A stretch of DNA of 64,000 nt. Source: an uncultured Prevotella sp. (GTDB taxonomy: Bacteria; Bacteroidota; Bacteroidia; Bacteroidales; Bacteroidaceae). Shown in pieces: positions 1-8,162 of this stretch; within the stretch, counting starts at the first letter, position 1; each line of letters starts with the position of its first letter. Position numbers and translations under genes: made by a program. The stretch is taken from NCBI GenBank assembly GCA_946415755.1, contig CAMKTS010000001.1, positions 141,293-205,292 on the forward strand. The letters run 5' to 3'. Below the pieces are notes generated by a model. It searched no databases, was not told the DNA's origin, and saw only the letters and a program-made list of their open reading frames with translations.

Positions 1-2021
1 GCCAGCATCTTGTTCTGTTTGCCAAGGTTGTGGCTGGTATTCAGTCGCCAAATCTGGTAACCCTTGCCGTTACCGTTGTTCTCATAATAGCGTGTCGTAC
101 TGCCTCGTGTGGAGAGACTTACGCCCAGGTCATACCAGTCGGCAAACGAATGGTTGTACATAGCCGAGGCACTCCATTTATGGTACGCCGTGCCGTCAAT
201 GACAACCTCGTACATCCTGTTTTCGCTATCGTCAAACAGTTGAGCCTTGGTATCCAGGTAGCTATAGGAGGCGTTGAGTGTCAGACCCTTTATCGGTTTG
301 TACGACAGTGTGATGTCAATGCCACAGGTGCGGGCATCGTTCATGTTCTTATACATGCGCGCCTGTACATGATTACTTCCGTCGCCCAGATAGGCGGTGG
401 TAATGCCTGCGGGTATCTCGCCAACGGGTACGTTGACCAAGGCTATCATGTTGTCGAGCTTGTTCACATAGCCCGTTATGGAAGCGGTAAACTTTCTGGT
501 GCGATATTCCACGTTGGCTGAGTAGTAGTTGCTGGTCTGGGGTTTCAACTGCAGGTTGCCGATGTTGAAGAACGTGCTGCTGCCCATGACGTGCAGGTAA
601 CGGTAGTGCAGCTCCTTAACGGTAGGTGTCTTGAAACCCTGACTCCACCCTACGCGGAAACGGAAGTCGCCCCAAGAGAGCATGGCACTCACCTTGGGTG
701 TCAGGCGCACGCCGAAGTTGCGGTTGTCTACCAGGCGCAGACCTGCGGTGATGTTGAGCCAACGAAGCATATTGAATTCGTCCTGCACATACAGGGCTGA
801 TGTCCAGTCGCTGGCAGAGCCGTTGTCTGTGCGCTCGGGAGCCTTCAGGTAGTCGTAGCGGTATTCGACACCTGTATTCAGCGTGTTGCCGTAAGGCAGA
901 TAGAAGATACCCTTCAATTGAGCCATCAGACGTTCCTGGTTGCTCTGTAGATTGCTCTGTCCTGGTTTCATCAGCACAGGGAACCACTCGCCGTTCATGT
1001 CGCCGAACTCTTCTCCCACCAGGTGCATCATCTCATAGGTGCCACGGGTATAGTCGTAATAGTAGGCGTGTTTGTTCCAGTCCACGTCCAAGGTAATGAC
1101 GTTCTGCTTGGAGGCATTTCTCCATTTCTCGTTCTCTTCATTTCTTATTTTCCCGAATAGCCACTTTCCACCTGCCGATGCCGATGCATTGTTGTAGCGA
1201 AGGTCGTAGGTGTAGACATCGCAGCTGGGGTGAGTGCCATTGCGTGGGCGGCGGATGAACTTCTTGTAGTACGTTCCCTCGGCATAGAGTTCGAGGTTCT
1301 TGGTGGGTTTAAAGGTCAGACGCTCGGCCAGTTGCCAGTTGCGGAAACGGTTTACCGTCTTGTTCTTGCTGTCAGTCAGCACCACGGCCTCGGCAAATTC
1401 CTCCGACGTGTTCTGCCAACCGTCGTTGCGTTGCATCTGGAAGTTGGTATGCGAAGAGAACTTACCCAGCGTCACTACTAGGCTGTTGTGCTGTCTCAGG
1501 TCGTTATGCGTGCCATAGCGTGTGGTATTCTCCAGCAGCAAGCCTCCCTCCGTATGCTTCTTGGTGATGATATTGATGACACCTGCCATGGCATCGCTAC
1601 CGTAAAGTGCACTCTGCGCACCCTTTACGATTTCAATCTTCTCGATGTTGTGGGGGTCAATGAGGCCGAGGTCGTTCTCACCACCTACGTCGCCATGGAT
1701 GCGCTTGCCGTCAATCAGTATCAGGATGTAGGAGTTGCCCAAGCCGTTCAGCTGCATCTGACTGCCCATGTCGCCCTCGTTGAAGGCAAACGATGCCGTC
1801 AGCCCGGAGAGGATGTCCTCCAGACTCTTGCCACCATAGCTGCGCAATGCACTGCCACTGATGACCTCCGTTTGAACGGGGGCATCTTTCAGCGTGTGCT
1901 GCGTACCAGTACCTGTCACTACGACCTCTTGCAACGTAGCCTCCTTGTCAACGGTCTGTGCTTGAAGCATGGGTAGTAGGCATAGCCATGACATACCCGC
2001 TATCAGCAGTCTTTTCATCAT
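1..2021 (-). CDS. btuB: TonB-dependent cobalamin receptor, BtuB-like (3' end outside window)
   Basis: Reading the minus strand from 2021 (or the adjacent ATG at 2018) gives a signal peptide (MKRLLIAGMSWLCLL..LQAQ), then a TonB-box-like TLQEVVVTGT, a plug domain with GSALRSYGGKSLEDIL, GQ-type LNGLGNSYILILIDGKR and SALYGSDAMAGVINIITKK, followed by a long run of alternating beta strands typical of an outer-membrane barrel. No stop is reached before base 1, so the barrel end is missing. There is no N-terminal carboxypeptidase-regulatory domain, so it is BtuB-like rather than SusC-like. The cobalamin riboswitch directly upstream and the corrin genes across the divergent promoter region make vitamin B12 or another corrinoid the inferred substrate. 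Confidence 0.9.
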   Translation of the reverse strand, partial: MMKRLLIAGMSWLCLLPMLQAQTVDKEATLQEVVVTGTGTQHTLKDAPVQTEVISGSALRSYGGKSLEDILSGLTASFAFNEGDMGSQMQLNGLGNSYILILIDGKRIHGDVGGENDLGLIDPHNIEKIEIVKGAQSALYGSDAMAGVINIITKKHTEGGLLLENTTRYGTHNDLRQHNSLVVTLGKFSSHTNFQMQRNDGWQNTSEEFAEAVVLTDSKNKTVNRFRNWQLAERLTFKPTKNLELYAEGTYYKKFIRRPRNGTHPSCDVYTYDLRYNNASASAGGKWLFGKIRNEENEKWRNASKQNVITLDVDWNKHAYYYDYTRGTYEMMHLVGEEFGDMNGEWFPVLMKPGQSNLQSNQERLMAQLKGIFYLPYGNTLNTGVEYRYDYLKAPERTDNGSASDWTSALYVQDEFNMLRWLNITAGLRLVDNRNFGVRLTPKVSAMLSWGDFRFRVGWSQGFKTPTVKELHYRYLHVMGSSTFFNIGNLQLKPQTSNYYSANVEYRTRKFTASITGYVNKLDNMIALVNVPVGEIPAGITTAYLGDGSNHVQARMYKNMNDARTCGIDITLSYKPIKGLTLNASYSYLDTKAQLFDDSENRMYEVVIDGTAYHKWSASAMYNHSFADWYDLGVSLSTRGSTTRYYENNGNGKGYQIWRLNTSHNLGKQNKML

Positions 2022-2081
2022 AACTGTTATTAAAAAATCTACTGCTCAACCCTATTCCCGGAGTCTTTGCTTCTTCAGTTT

Positions 2082-2252
2082 GACGTGGCAGGTTTCCTGG
2101 CTCTCTCCAAAAAGTCCGCCTTCCCGATTGTGCGTCAGTGGCTTTATGTGGACTTTCCATAATGGAGATGACAGTAGCGGGTACTGCTCAGGACTTGCAC
2201 CTGATTCCCTTTTATGCACCGGTGAAACACCAATACATCACCATGTCGGGTG
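2082..2252 (-). promoter_or_regulatory. Cobalamin (B12) riboswitch
   Basis: On the minus strand this leader carries the recognisable cobalamin-aptamer blocks in order: GGTGTTTCACCGGTGC, GGGAATCAGGTGCAAGTCC, GAGCAGTACCCGCTACTGT, AGCCACTG, GGGAAGGCGG, and the closing AGCCAGGAAACCTGCC (the B12 box) near 2085-2105. It starts just after a TACCTTTG promoter element and ends about 60 bases before the receptor start, so it should switch the btuB-like gene off when corrinoid is abundant. Sequence motifs are direct; regulation follows from the known family. Confidence 0.95.
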
Positions 2253-2260
2253 CAAAGGTA
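2253..2260 (-). promoter_or_regulatory. -7 promoter element TACCTTTG for riboswitch/btuB
   Basis: TACCTTTG on the minus strand matches the Bacteroidetes -7 consensus TAnnTTTG and lies immediately upstream of the riboswitch, so transcription would begin at the aptamer's 5' edge. No clear TTTG box is seen at the ideal -33 position. Confidence 0.65.
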
Positions 2261-2389
2261 CGAAATAAGTGAGAGAAAAACAAGAAAAACATACTTTTTC
2301 TTTTGTTTTGTCGAGCGAAAGGTTTCTTCAGCATGGACAAAGTTGCGAAATTATTTTTGATTTTGAGCGACAGATTGTGATTTATTTTG

Positions 2390-2397
2390 TACCTTTG
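2390..2397 (+). promoter_or_regulatory. -7 promoter element TACCTTTG for the cobalamin biosynthesis run
   Basis: TACCTTTG lies 9 bases before the ATG of the CobJ-CobH gene. A TTTG occurs at 2362-2365 but with a 24-base spacer, longer than usual. No riboswitch lies between this promoter and the gene. Confidence 0.6.
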
Positions 2398-2405
2398 CCA
2401 ACAAT

Positions 2406-3803
2406 ATGGGAAAAGTTATCATTGCAGGCATAGGTCCTGGCAGCAAAGAAGACATCACGCCCGCCGTACTCGAAGCGGTGCGCGAAGCTGATGTCGTTGT
2501 GGGATATAAGTATTATTTCCAGTTCGTTGAACCCTATCTGCCAAAAGGGTGTGAGTGTGTCGATACGGGGATGAAGAAGGAACGCGAACGTGCTGAACAG
2601 GCTTTTGAACTTGCAGAACAGGGCAAGACCGTTGTCATCATTTCCTCTGGTGATGCAGGCATATACGGCATGGCTCCTCTGGTTTATGAGATGAAGCATG
2701 AGCGACAGTCGGAGATACAGGTGGAAGCATTGCCAGGCATCTCGGCTTTCCAGAAGGCGGCCTCGCTGTTAGGGGCACCCATTGGCCATGATATGTGTAT
2801 CATCTCGCTCTCTGACCTGATGACACCTTGGGAAGTGATAGAACGCCGCATCAAGGCTGCTGCCGAAGGCGACTTTGTGACGGCCGTCTATAATCCAAAG
2901 TCGCAGGGCAGGTATTGGCAACTCTACCGACTGCAGGAACTGTTTTTGGAATATCGCTCGGCTGATACGCCCGTAGGTTATGTACGTCAGGCAGGTCGTG
3001 AGGAACAGAATGTCAAAATCACTACCTTGGGTGACTTCAATCCCGAGGATATTGATATGTTCACTGTCGTACTGATTGGCAATTCCCAATCGTATGTCAC
3101 AGACGGGAAGATGATTACTCCTCGCGGCTATTATACTGGTACTCAGGAACGTGCAGAGAAGCCAGGCCAGCAGATTATGATGGAGTCGTTCCGCACGATA
3201 GCGGGCGAACTGAAAAGGGACTATCCTTTGGACCATAAGTGGGCGTTGTTGCATGCCATCCATACTACAGCCGATTTTGAGATGGAAGACATCCTCTATA
3301 CGGATGTTGGGGCTGTGGAGACTATATATAATAAGGTACGTAATGGCACACTGAAAACCATAGTAACAGATGTCACAATGGCAGCCAGCGGTATCCGCAA
3401 GGGTGCGCTCCAACGTTTGGACATCGAGGTGAAGTGCTACTTGAATGATGCTCGCGTGGCCGAGTTCTCCTCGGCCAACAATATCACCCGTACTCAAGCC
3501 GGCATCCGTCTCGCCGTAGAGGAACACCCTGATGCGCTCTTTGCTTTTGGTAACGCTCCCACTGCCTTGATGGAACTGTGCGACCTGATCCGTAAGGGAA
3601 AGGCAAAGCCAGCGGGCATCATAGCCGCTCCTGTTGGATTTGTACATGTTCGTGAATCGAAGCACATGGTAAAGCCCTTCAGGGATATTCCGAAAATTAT
3701 CGTAGAAGGGCGTAAGGGCGGCAGCAACCTTGCCGCCACGCTCTGTAATGCCATCATGACATTCGACGATGCCAAGCAACTGAAACCTGGTCGCGATTTA
3801 TGA
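2406..3803 (+). CDS. cobJ-cobH: Fusion: precorrin-3B C17-methyltransferase / precorrin-8X methylmutase
   Basis: Residues 1 to about 245 are a tetrapyrrole methylase: KVIIAGIGPGSKEDITP at the N-terminus, SSGDAGIYGM and ALPGISAFQKAA as the SAM-site loops, and PKSQGR typical of the CobJ/CbiH group (ring contraction at C17). Residues about 270-450 match CobH/CbiC precorrin-8X methylmutase (LLHAIHTTADFE, VTDVTMAASGI, AFGNAPTALMEL, GIIAAPVGFVHVRESK), which moves a methyl group from C11 to C12. The ATG is 9 bases after a -7 element. The stop overlaps the next start in an ATGA, indicating translational coupling. Both activities are cytoplasmic. CobJ-CobH fusions are known in Bacteroidetes. Confidence 0.93.
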   Translation: MGKVIIAGIGPGSKEDITPAVLEAVREADVVVGYKYYFQFVEPYLPKGCECVDTGMKKERERAEQAFELAEQGKTVVIISSGDAGIYGMAPLVYEMKHERQSEIQVEALPGISAFQKAASLLGAPIGHDMCIISLSDLMTPWEVIERRIKAAAEGDFVTAVYNPKSQGRYWQLYRLQELFLEYRSADTPVGYVRQAGREEQNVKITTLGDFNPEDIDMFTVVLIGNSQSYVTDGKMITPRGYYTGTQERAEKPGQQIMMESFRTIAGELKRDYPLDHKWALLHAIHTTADFEMEDILYTDVGAVETIYNKVRNGTLKTIVTDVTMAASGIRKGALQRLDIEVKCYLNDARVAEFSSANNITRTQAGIRLAVEEHPDALFAFGNAPTALMELCDLIRKGKAKPAGIIAAPVGFVHVRESKHMVKPFRDIPKIIVEGRKGGSNLAATLCNAIMTFDDAKQLKPGRDL

Positions 3804-5005
3804 AGACGTGTGACATCATAGGAATCAGCGATAGCCGCAGGGTGTGGTTTCCACCTGAGGTGATGGATGCCATCAAGAACGGATGCGTGTTCTCTGGTGG
3901 CATACGTCATCATGAGATTGTGGGCCAACTGTTGCCCAAAGATGCCGTATGGATAGATATCACCGTTCCATTGGAAAAGGTGTTCGAACAGTATATGTAC
4001 TACGATCATGTTGTGATCTTTGCATCGGGCGACCCGCTGTTCTTCGGTTTTGCCAACACCGTTCAGCGCGAATGCAAAGAGGTAAGGATGAGGGTGTTTC
4101 CATCGCCCAACTCACTGCAGATGCTGGCTCACAGGATGGGGGTGGCTTATGATGACATGCGTGTGGTGTCGCTCACTGGTCGTGACTGGCAAAAACTGGA
4201 CGAGGCGCTCATTCATGGCGAGAGGATGATAGGGTGCCTGACGGATAGGACAAAGACTCCACATACCATCCACCAGCGGATGACGGAATATGGCTATACG
4301 GACTACCAGATGACGGTTGGCGAGAATCTTGGCAATGAAGACAAGGAACGTGTAAGCCCATATGACGATAAGACCGTTTACGAACATCCCAACTGCATCA
4401 TCCTGCAAAAAACTGCACAAAAGGGTCGGTTCCGCTGTGCATTCGGCATTCCTGATAACGAATTTGCGTTATTGGATGGCCGAGAGAAGATGATTACTAA
4501 GATGCCCATTCGTCTGCTGACATTACAGGCACTGGAGCTGCCAAAGAAACATGTGCTGTGGGATATCGGCTTCTGTACGGGCAGCATCAGCATTGAGGCA
4601 CGCCTTCAGTTCCCTCATCTGCAGATTGAGGCTTTCGAGATTCGTCCTGAGTGCGAGGCTATCATCCAAGAGAATGCCCGCCGTTTCGGTACACCAGGCA
4701 TCAGCGTTAACATGGGCGACTTCCTCCAAGCCACTATTCCCGCCGATTCTCCGACGGGACATCCCGATGCCGTCTTCATTGGTGGTCATGGAGGGCACCT
4801 CAAGGAGATCATGGCCAAGGTGCTGACGGTATTAGCACCCGATGGCTGCATCGTCATGAACAGCGTCAAGGCTCCTAAAGTCACAACAGACAGTCATCAG
4901 CTTTTGGACGAAGCCTGTCAGGAACTTGGCTTGCGACAGGAGTCCCCAATGAGAATAGTCATCGACGAACATCACCCCATAGAGATATTAAAATGCAAAA
5001 GATAG
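3800..5005 (+). CDS. cobL: Precorrin-6Y C5,15-methyltransferase (decarboxylating), CbiE-CbiT type
   Basis: The N-terminal half (about residues 1-200) is a CbiE tetrapyrrole methylase (IIGISDSR, FASGDPLFFGFANT, VFPSPNSLQMLAHRMG). The C-terminal half is a CbiT class I SAM methyltransferase/decarboxylase (VLWDIGFCTGSISIEARL, EAFEIRPECEAIIQENA, DAVFIGGHGG). Together they methylate C5 and C15 and remove the C12 acetate carboxyl. The start overlaps the previous stop by 4 bases, and the gene end overlaps the next start by 13 bases, so this is a tight operon. Length (401 aa) is normal for CobL. Confidence 0.94.
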   Translation: MKTCDIIGISDSRRVWFPPEVMDAIKNGCVFSGGIRHHEIVGQLLPKDAVWIDITVPLEKVFEQYMYYDHVVIFASGDPLFFGFANTVQRECKEVRMRVFPSPNSLQMLAHRMGVAYDDMRVVSLTGRDWQKLDEALIHGERMIGCLTDRTKTPHTIHQRMTEYGYTDYQMTVGENLGNEDKERVSPYDDKTVYEHPNCIILQKTAQKGRFRCAFGIPDNEFALLDGREKMITKMPIRLLTLQALELPKKHVLWDIGFCTGSISIEARLQFPHLQIEAFEIRPECEAIIQENARRFGTPGISVNMGDFLQATIPADSPTGHPDAVFIGGHGGHLKEIMAKVLTVLAPDGCIVMNSVKAPKVTTDSHQLLDEACQELGLRQESPMRIVIDEHHPIEILKCKR

Positions 5006-6861
5006 CAGTCGTTCAAATCAGTGAGGCAGGCAAGGGTATAGCCGATACCTTGATGCGCAGCCAATGTTCAATGTTCAATGTTCAATGTTCAACGTCCAAT
5101 GTTCAATGTTCAACGTCCAATGTTCAATGTTCAATGGACAAAATCAGTCGCTCTGACGTTGGCAGGCGTTGGAAGGATTTCGATGCCTTTGTCTTCATTG
5201 GGGCGATGGGCATTTGCGTGCGCACCATTGCACCGTATGTGGAGGATAAGCACGAAGACCCTGCCGTGGTATGTATCGACAGTATGGGACGGAACGCCAT
5301 CGCCGTGCTCTCAGGACATATCGGAGGAGCCAACGACTTGGCTCGTGAGGTAGCAGCGGCGACAGGAGCCAGGGAGGTCATCACCACCCAGAGCGACAAT
5401 GCCGGACTGTGGGCACTTGACACCCTGGCGGTTCGTTTCGGATGGGCTGTCATTGATGCACAGCAGCTCAACGGCTGCATCTTTGCATTTACAGCCTGTC
5501 AGCCTACCGCCTTGCTGCTGGCTGTCCGCGATGAGGGTACAGACTATCTGGAACGCACTTTGCCGCCACATGTGACAGTGGTCAACAGTATCGACGAAGT
5601 CAGTGCCGACCGCTACCGTCTGCTCATTGTCGTATCGCCGTTTGCTATCGATGAACCGGCAGGAGTGAGGGTGCTGCACTATATCCCCGGGGTGATGACT
5701 GTCGGCTTCGGCCTGGCTCATCGCCCAGCCGACTATACCGAGATTTACGACCAGATGAACAAAGCTGTTGTGGCAGCGGGGCTGCTGCCGAATGTCAGAC
5801 AGTATTGCACCATCGACGTGAAAGCTGACGAGCCGTTCGTCGGTGAGCTGCAACGGCGTGACGAGACCGTTACCTTCTTTACTGCCGGGCAGCTGGCCGA
5901 GGTTGATGTGCCCAACCCCAGTGCTACCGTCGAGAAGCATGTGGGAACCCCCAGCGTCTGTGAGGCTGCCGCCATTCTTGGCTCCAATCATGGCAAACTC
6001 GTTATAACTAAAATAAAAGGCAAGACGTGGACGGCCGCCGTAGCCATTGATCGCTGCTATCTGCGCGAGGGTCATATCGAGATTGTGGGAGCAGGCCCTG
6101 GCGACCCAGACTTGGTCAGCGTTCGTGGCAGAAAGATGCTTGAGCGGGCAGATCTTATCCTCTATGCAGGCTCTCTGGTGCCTAAGGCCCTTACCGAGTG
6201 TCACAAGCCAGGAGCCGTTGTCCGCTCTTCTGCTGACATGACGCTTGAAGAACAATGTACACTCATGAAGGAGCATTACAACAAGGGGCACTTCATTGTT
6301 CGTCTGCATACCGGTGACCCCTGCATCTTTGGGGCCATACAGGAGCAGATGGCCTTCTTCGACCAAAACCACATGCAGTATCATATCACGCCAGGCATTT
6401 CTTCCTTTCTCGCTGCAGCAGCTGAACTCCGAAGCCAGTTCACCATTCCGGAGCGTTGCCAAACGATTATTCTCACTCGTGGCGAAGGTCGTACCCCCAT
6501 GCCTGAGAAGGAACAGCTCCATCTGTTGGCTAAGAGCCAGAGTACGATGTGCATCTTCCTCTCTGCATCCATCGTCGATGATGTGCAGCGCGAGTTGCTG
6601 ATGGAGTATCCTGGGGACACTCCCGTTGCAGCCTGCTATCATCTCACCTGGCCCGACCAGAAGATCTGTCGGGGTAAGCTCAAAGATCTCGCCAAGATGG
6701 TTCACGATAATCATCTTACTCTTACAACGATGCTCGTGGTGGGCGAGGCCATCGACAATCGCCACGGTTTCTCCGAACTCTATTCCAAGCATTTCACCCA
6801 TCTCTTCCGTCAGGGAGCCGATGAGCCAGGCTCCCTAGCATTACCAGCAGAAGAATCATAA
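4993..6861 (+). CDS. cbiG-cbiF: Fusion: cobalt-precorrin-5A hydrolase (CbiG) / precorrin-4 C11-methyltransferase (CbiF)
   Basis: Residues 1 to about 350 are CbiG: KIAVVQISEAGKGIA, FVFIGAMGICVRTIAPYV, LSGHIGGANDLAREVA, TTQSDNAGLWALD. CbiG opens the delta-lactone and releases the C2 unit. Residues about 358-605 are CbiF/CobM: IEIVGAGPGDPDLVSVRG, RLHTGDPCIFGA, ITPGISSFLAAAA, LTRGEGRTPMP, YHLTWPDQKI. Oddity: residues 24-49 (NVQCSMFNVQCS-type) are encoded by a 7-bp tandem array inserted in frame in a variable segment between the first strand and the conserved core. The core motifs remain intact, so the enzyme is probably functional. Confidence 0.93.
   Translation: MQKIAVVQISEAGKGIADTLMRSQCSMFNVQCSTSNVQCSTSNVQCSMDKISRSDVGRRWKDFDAFVFIGAMGICVRTIAPYVEDKHEDPAVVCIDSMGRNAIAVLSGHIGGANDLAREVAAATGAREVITTQSDNAGLWALDTLAVRFGWAVIDAQQLNGCIFAFTACQPTALLLAVRDEGTDYLERTLPPHVTVVNSIDEVSADRYRLLIVVSPFAIDEPAGVRVLHYIPGVMTVGFGLAHRPADYTEIYDQMNKAVVAAGLLPNVRQYCTIDVKADEPFVGELQRRDETVTFFTAGQLAEVDVPNPSATVEKHVGTPSVCEAAAILGSNHGKLVITKIKGKTWTAAVAIDRCYLREGHIEIVGAGPGDPDLVSVRGRKMLERADLILYAGSLVPKALTECHKPGAVVRSSADMTLEEQCTLMKEHYNKGHFIVRLHTGDPCIFGAIQEQMAFFDQNHMQYHITPGISSFLAAAAELRSQFTIPERCQTIILTRGEGRTPMPEKEQLHLLAKSQSTMCIFLSASIVDDVQRELLMEYPGDTPVAACYHLTWPDQKICRGKLKDLAKMVHDNHLTLTTMLVVGEAIDNRHGFSELYSKHFTHLFRQGADEPGSLALPAEES
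5062..5137. repeat. 7-bp tandem array (CAATGTT) inside cbiG
   Basis: Ten copies of CAATGTT (two degenerate as CAACGTC) plus a partial unit, in frame within cbiG. Three units (21 bp) encode seven residues. Confidence 0.95.
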
Positions 6862-6890
6862 AGTGTATTAATTCTAAAGTGTATTAATTC
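6859..6890. repeat. Perfect 16-bp tandem duplication between cbiG-cbiF and the next gene
   Basis: TAAAGTGTATTAATTC occurs twice in tandem. The first copy begins with the stop codon of the upstream gene and the second ends two bases before the ATG at 6893. Confidence 0.95.
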
Positions 6891-6892
6891 TA

Positions 6893-8134
6893 ATGAATGC
6901 GAAATTCCAGATGCCCAAGTTCGGGCGCAACCTGACAGTAAAGGGATGGCTCAAGGAACTGATGATGACGTTCCTCGGCACCACCATCTCCATCGTGCTG
7001 ACGTTCGGTAGTGCTACGTGGATCGAGAAGAATGAGGCCGAGAACGCCCGCCGCCTGCTGGCTATGACCATCGTCAGCGACATCGACCAGAGCCTCGAAG
7101 TTGTCAAAAATCGATTAAAATATGAAGATGAATGTCGCGCCATCTCCTATTACCTGATGTGGAACTGCCACAGGCTGGAGGAGATTGGCTCCGACTCAAT
7201 TCTGATCTTCCTCAACTACGTACTGGGCAGCGGATTCCCCAGAGAACTCGAGATGGAGACCAGCAATGAGCACATCTTCAACAGTAGTCAGGACTCGTGG
7301 CGCACGCTAAGCGACAAGAAGTTCCTCAAGAACGTGCAAGACTTCTACAACGCCCGCTCCACCATGGAACGTCAACGGAAAGAGAGCGTATTCTTCCAGA
7401 AACCGATAAGCAAGGAGGAAGAATACAGCCTCATCATGGAGTCGGACGACATGAAAAGCGACGAAGCCATTCTGGCCACCTGCCGTCGCCTGCTCCAGAC
7501 ACCCCGCGTGCAGAACTACATCGGATGGAGCAGTGAACGGATGGGCCTGTATAACGATCTGATGCAGTACATCAACGTCAACGAGGAGAACAAGTTCCTG
7601 ATGGGCATCACCGAGAAGGAACTGGAAGAGTTCCGCAACCAGAGCCTGATGGTCGTACGTCGCGCCAAGGAGGTCGACCTCGCGGGTATCTGGGATGCCG
7701 TGCTGACCAGCGACAACGACCACACCGAATACACCTTCCGCAAAGACCACACCTTCACCACCCTCCAGACAAAGAAATGGAACCACTACTGCTTCCGCGG
7801 GAAAATCATAACCCAAGTCACCATATCTGGCCATTGGGAAATCGTGGGCGACACGCTGGTGAAGACATTCGACATGCAGACCCTCAAGATTGAAAACGAC
7901 GAAAGCGGCATCACCTGTTCCAAAGAGGAGAGAGAGAAACAGCTCCCAGAGGTGAAAAAACTCGTGATGGACAGGTTAACAGGAAAAGGCATCCTCGAAC
8001 GAATCAACAGCAATAACCGCATGGCGCAAGCCACCAACCTCGACCGCACGGGCACCCGCCTCGAACTCACCGAGGCCGGCAAAGCGCCCATCCATTTTCA
8101 GAAGAGAGAGAACTCAAAAGAACGATTGAATTAG
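6893..8134 (+). CDS. Unknown membrane-anchored protein, paralogue of 17864-19102
   Basis: No family recognised. 413 residues with one N-terminal membrane segment (about residues 24-41, LMMTFLGTTISIVLTFGSA) preceded by KFQMPKFGRNLT; the rest is hydrophilic and mostly helical, with a beta-rich segment around residues 275-330 (DLAGIWDAVL..YTFRKDHTF..GHWEIVGDTL) resembling a small lipocalin-like repeat. It shares the MPKFGR(N/K)LT motif, the TM segment, a SSQD(S/T)W motif and the GHW/GKWHL..GD(T/S)L segment with the gene at 17864. It sits inside a cobalamin run but nothing in it suggests corrin chemistry. A promoter for the next gene starts exactly at its stop. Confidence 0.8.
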   Translation: MNAKFQMPKFGRNLTVKGWLKELMMTFLGTTISIVLTFGSATWIEKNEAENARRLLAMTIVSDIDQSLEVVKNRLKYEDECRAISYYLMWNCHRLEEIGSDSILIFLNYVLGSGFPRELEMETSNEHIFNSSQDSWRTLSDKKFLKNVQDFYNARSTMERQRKESVFFQKPISKEEEYSLIMESDDMKSDEAILATCRRLLQTPRVQNYIGWSSERMGLYNDLMQYINVNEENKFLMGITEKELEEFRNQSLMVVRRAKEVDLAGIWDAVLTSDNDHTEYTFRKDHTFTTLQTKKWNHYCFRGKIITQVTISGHWEIVGDTLVKTFDMQTLKIENDESGITCSKEEREKQLPEVKKLVMDRLTGKGILERINSNNRMAQATNLDRTGTRLELTEAGKAPIHFQKRENSKERLN

Positions 8135-8142
8135 TATCTTTG
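8135..8142 (+). promoter_or_regulatory. -7 element TATCTTTG before cobK-cbiD
   Basis: TATCTTTG starts directly after the upstream stop codon (TAG 8132-8134) and 20 bases before the ATG at 8163, suggesting the last cobalamin gene has its own promoter. No good -33 box is visible. Confidence 0.55.
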
Positions 8143-8162
8143 CATGCGTAAACGATTTACAG

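Noticed and set aside
2769..3779. Minus-strand open frame of 336 codons opposite cobJ-cobH
   Set aside because: Shadow of a gene whose two domains are clear.
5311..6801. Long minus-strand open frame (496 codons) opposite cbiG-cbiF
   Set aside because: It mirrors a gene with strong family motifs on the plus strand; its own translation shows no domain and composition typical of antisense frames.
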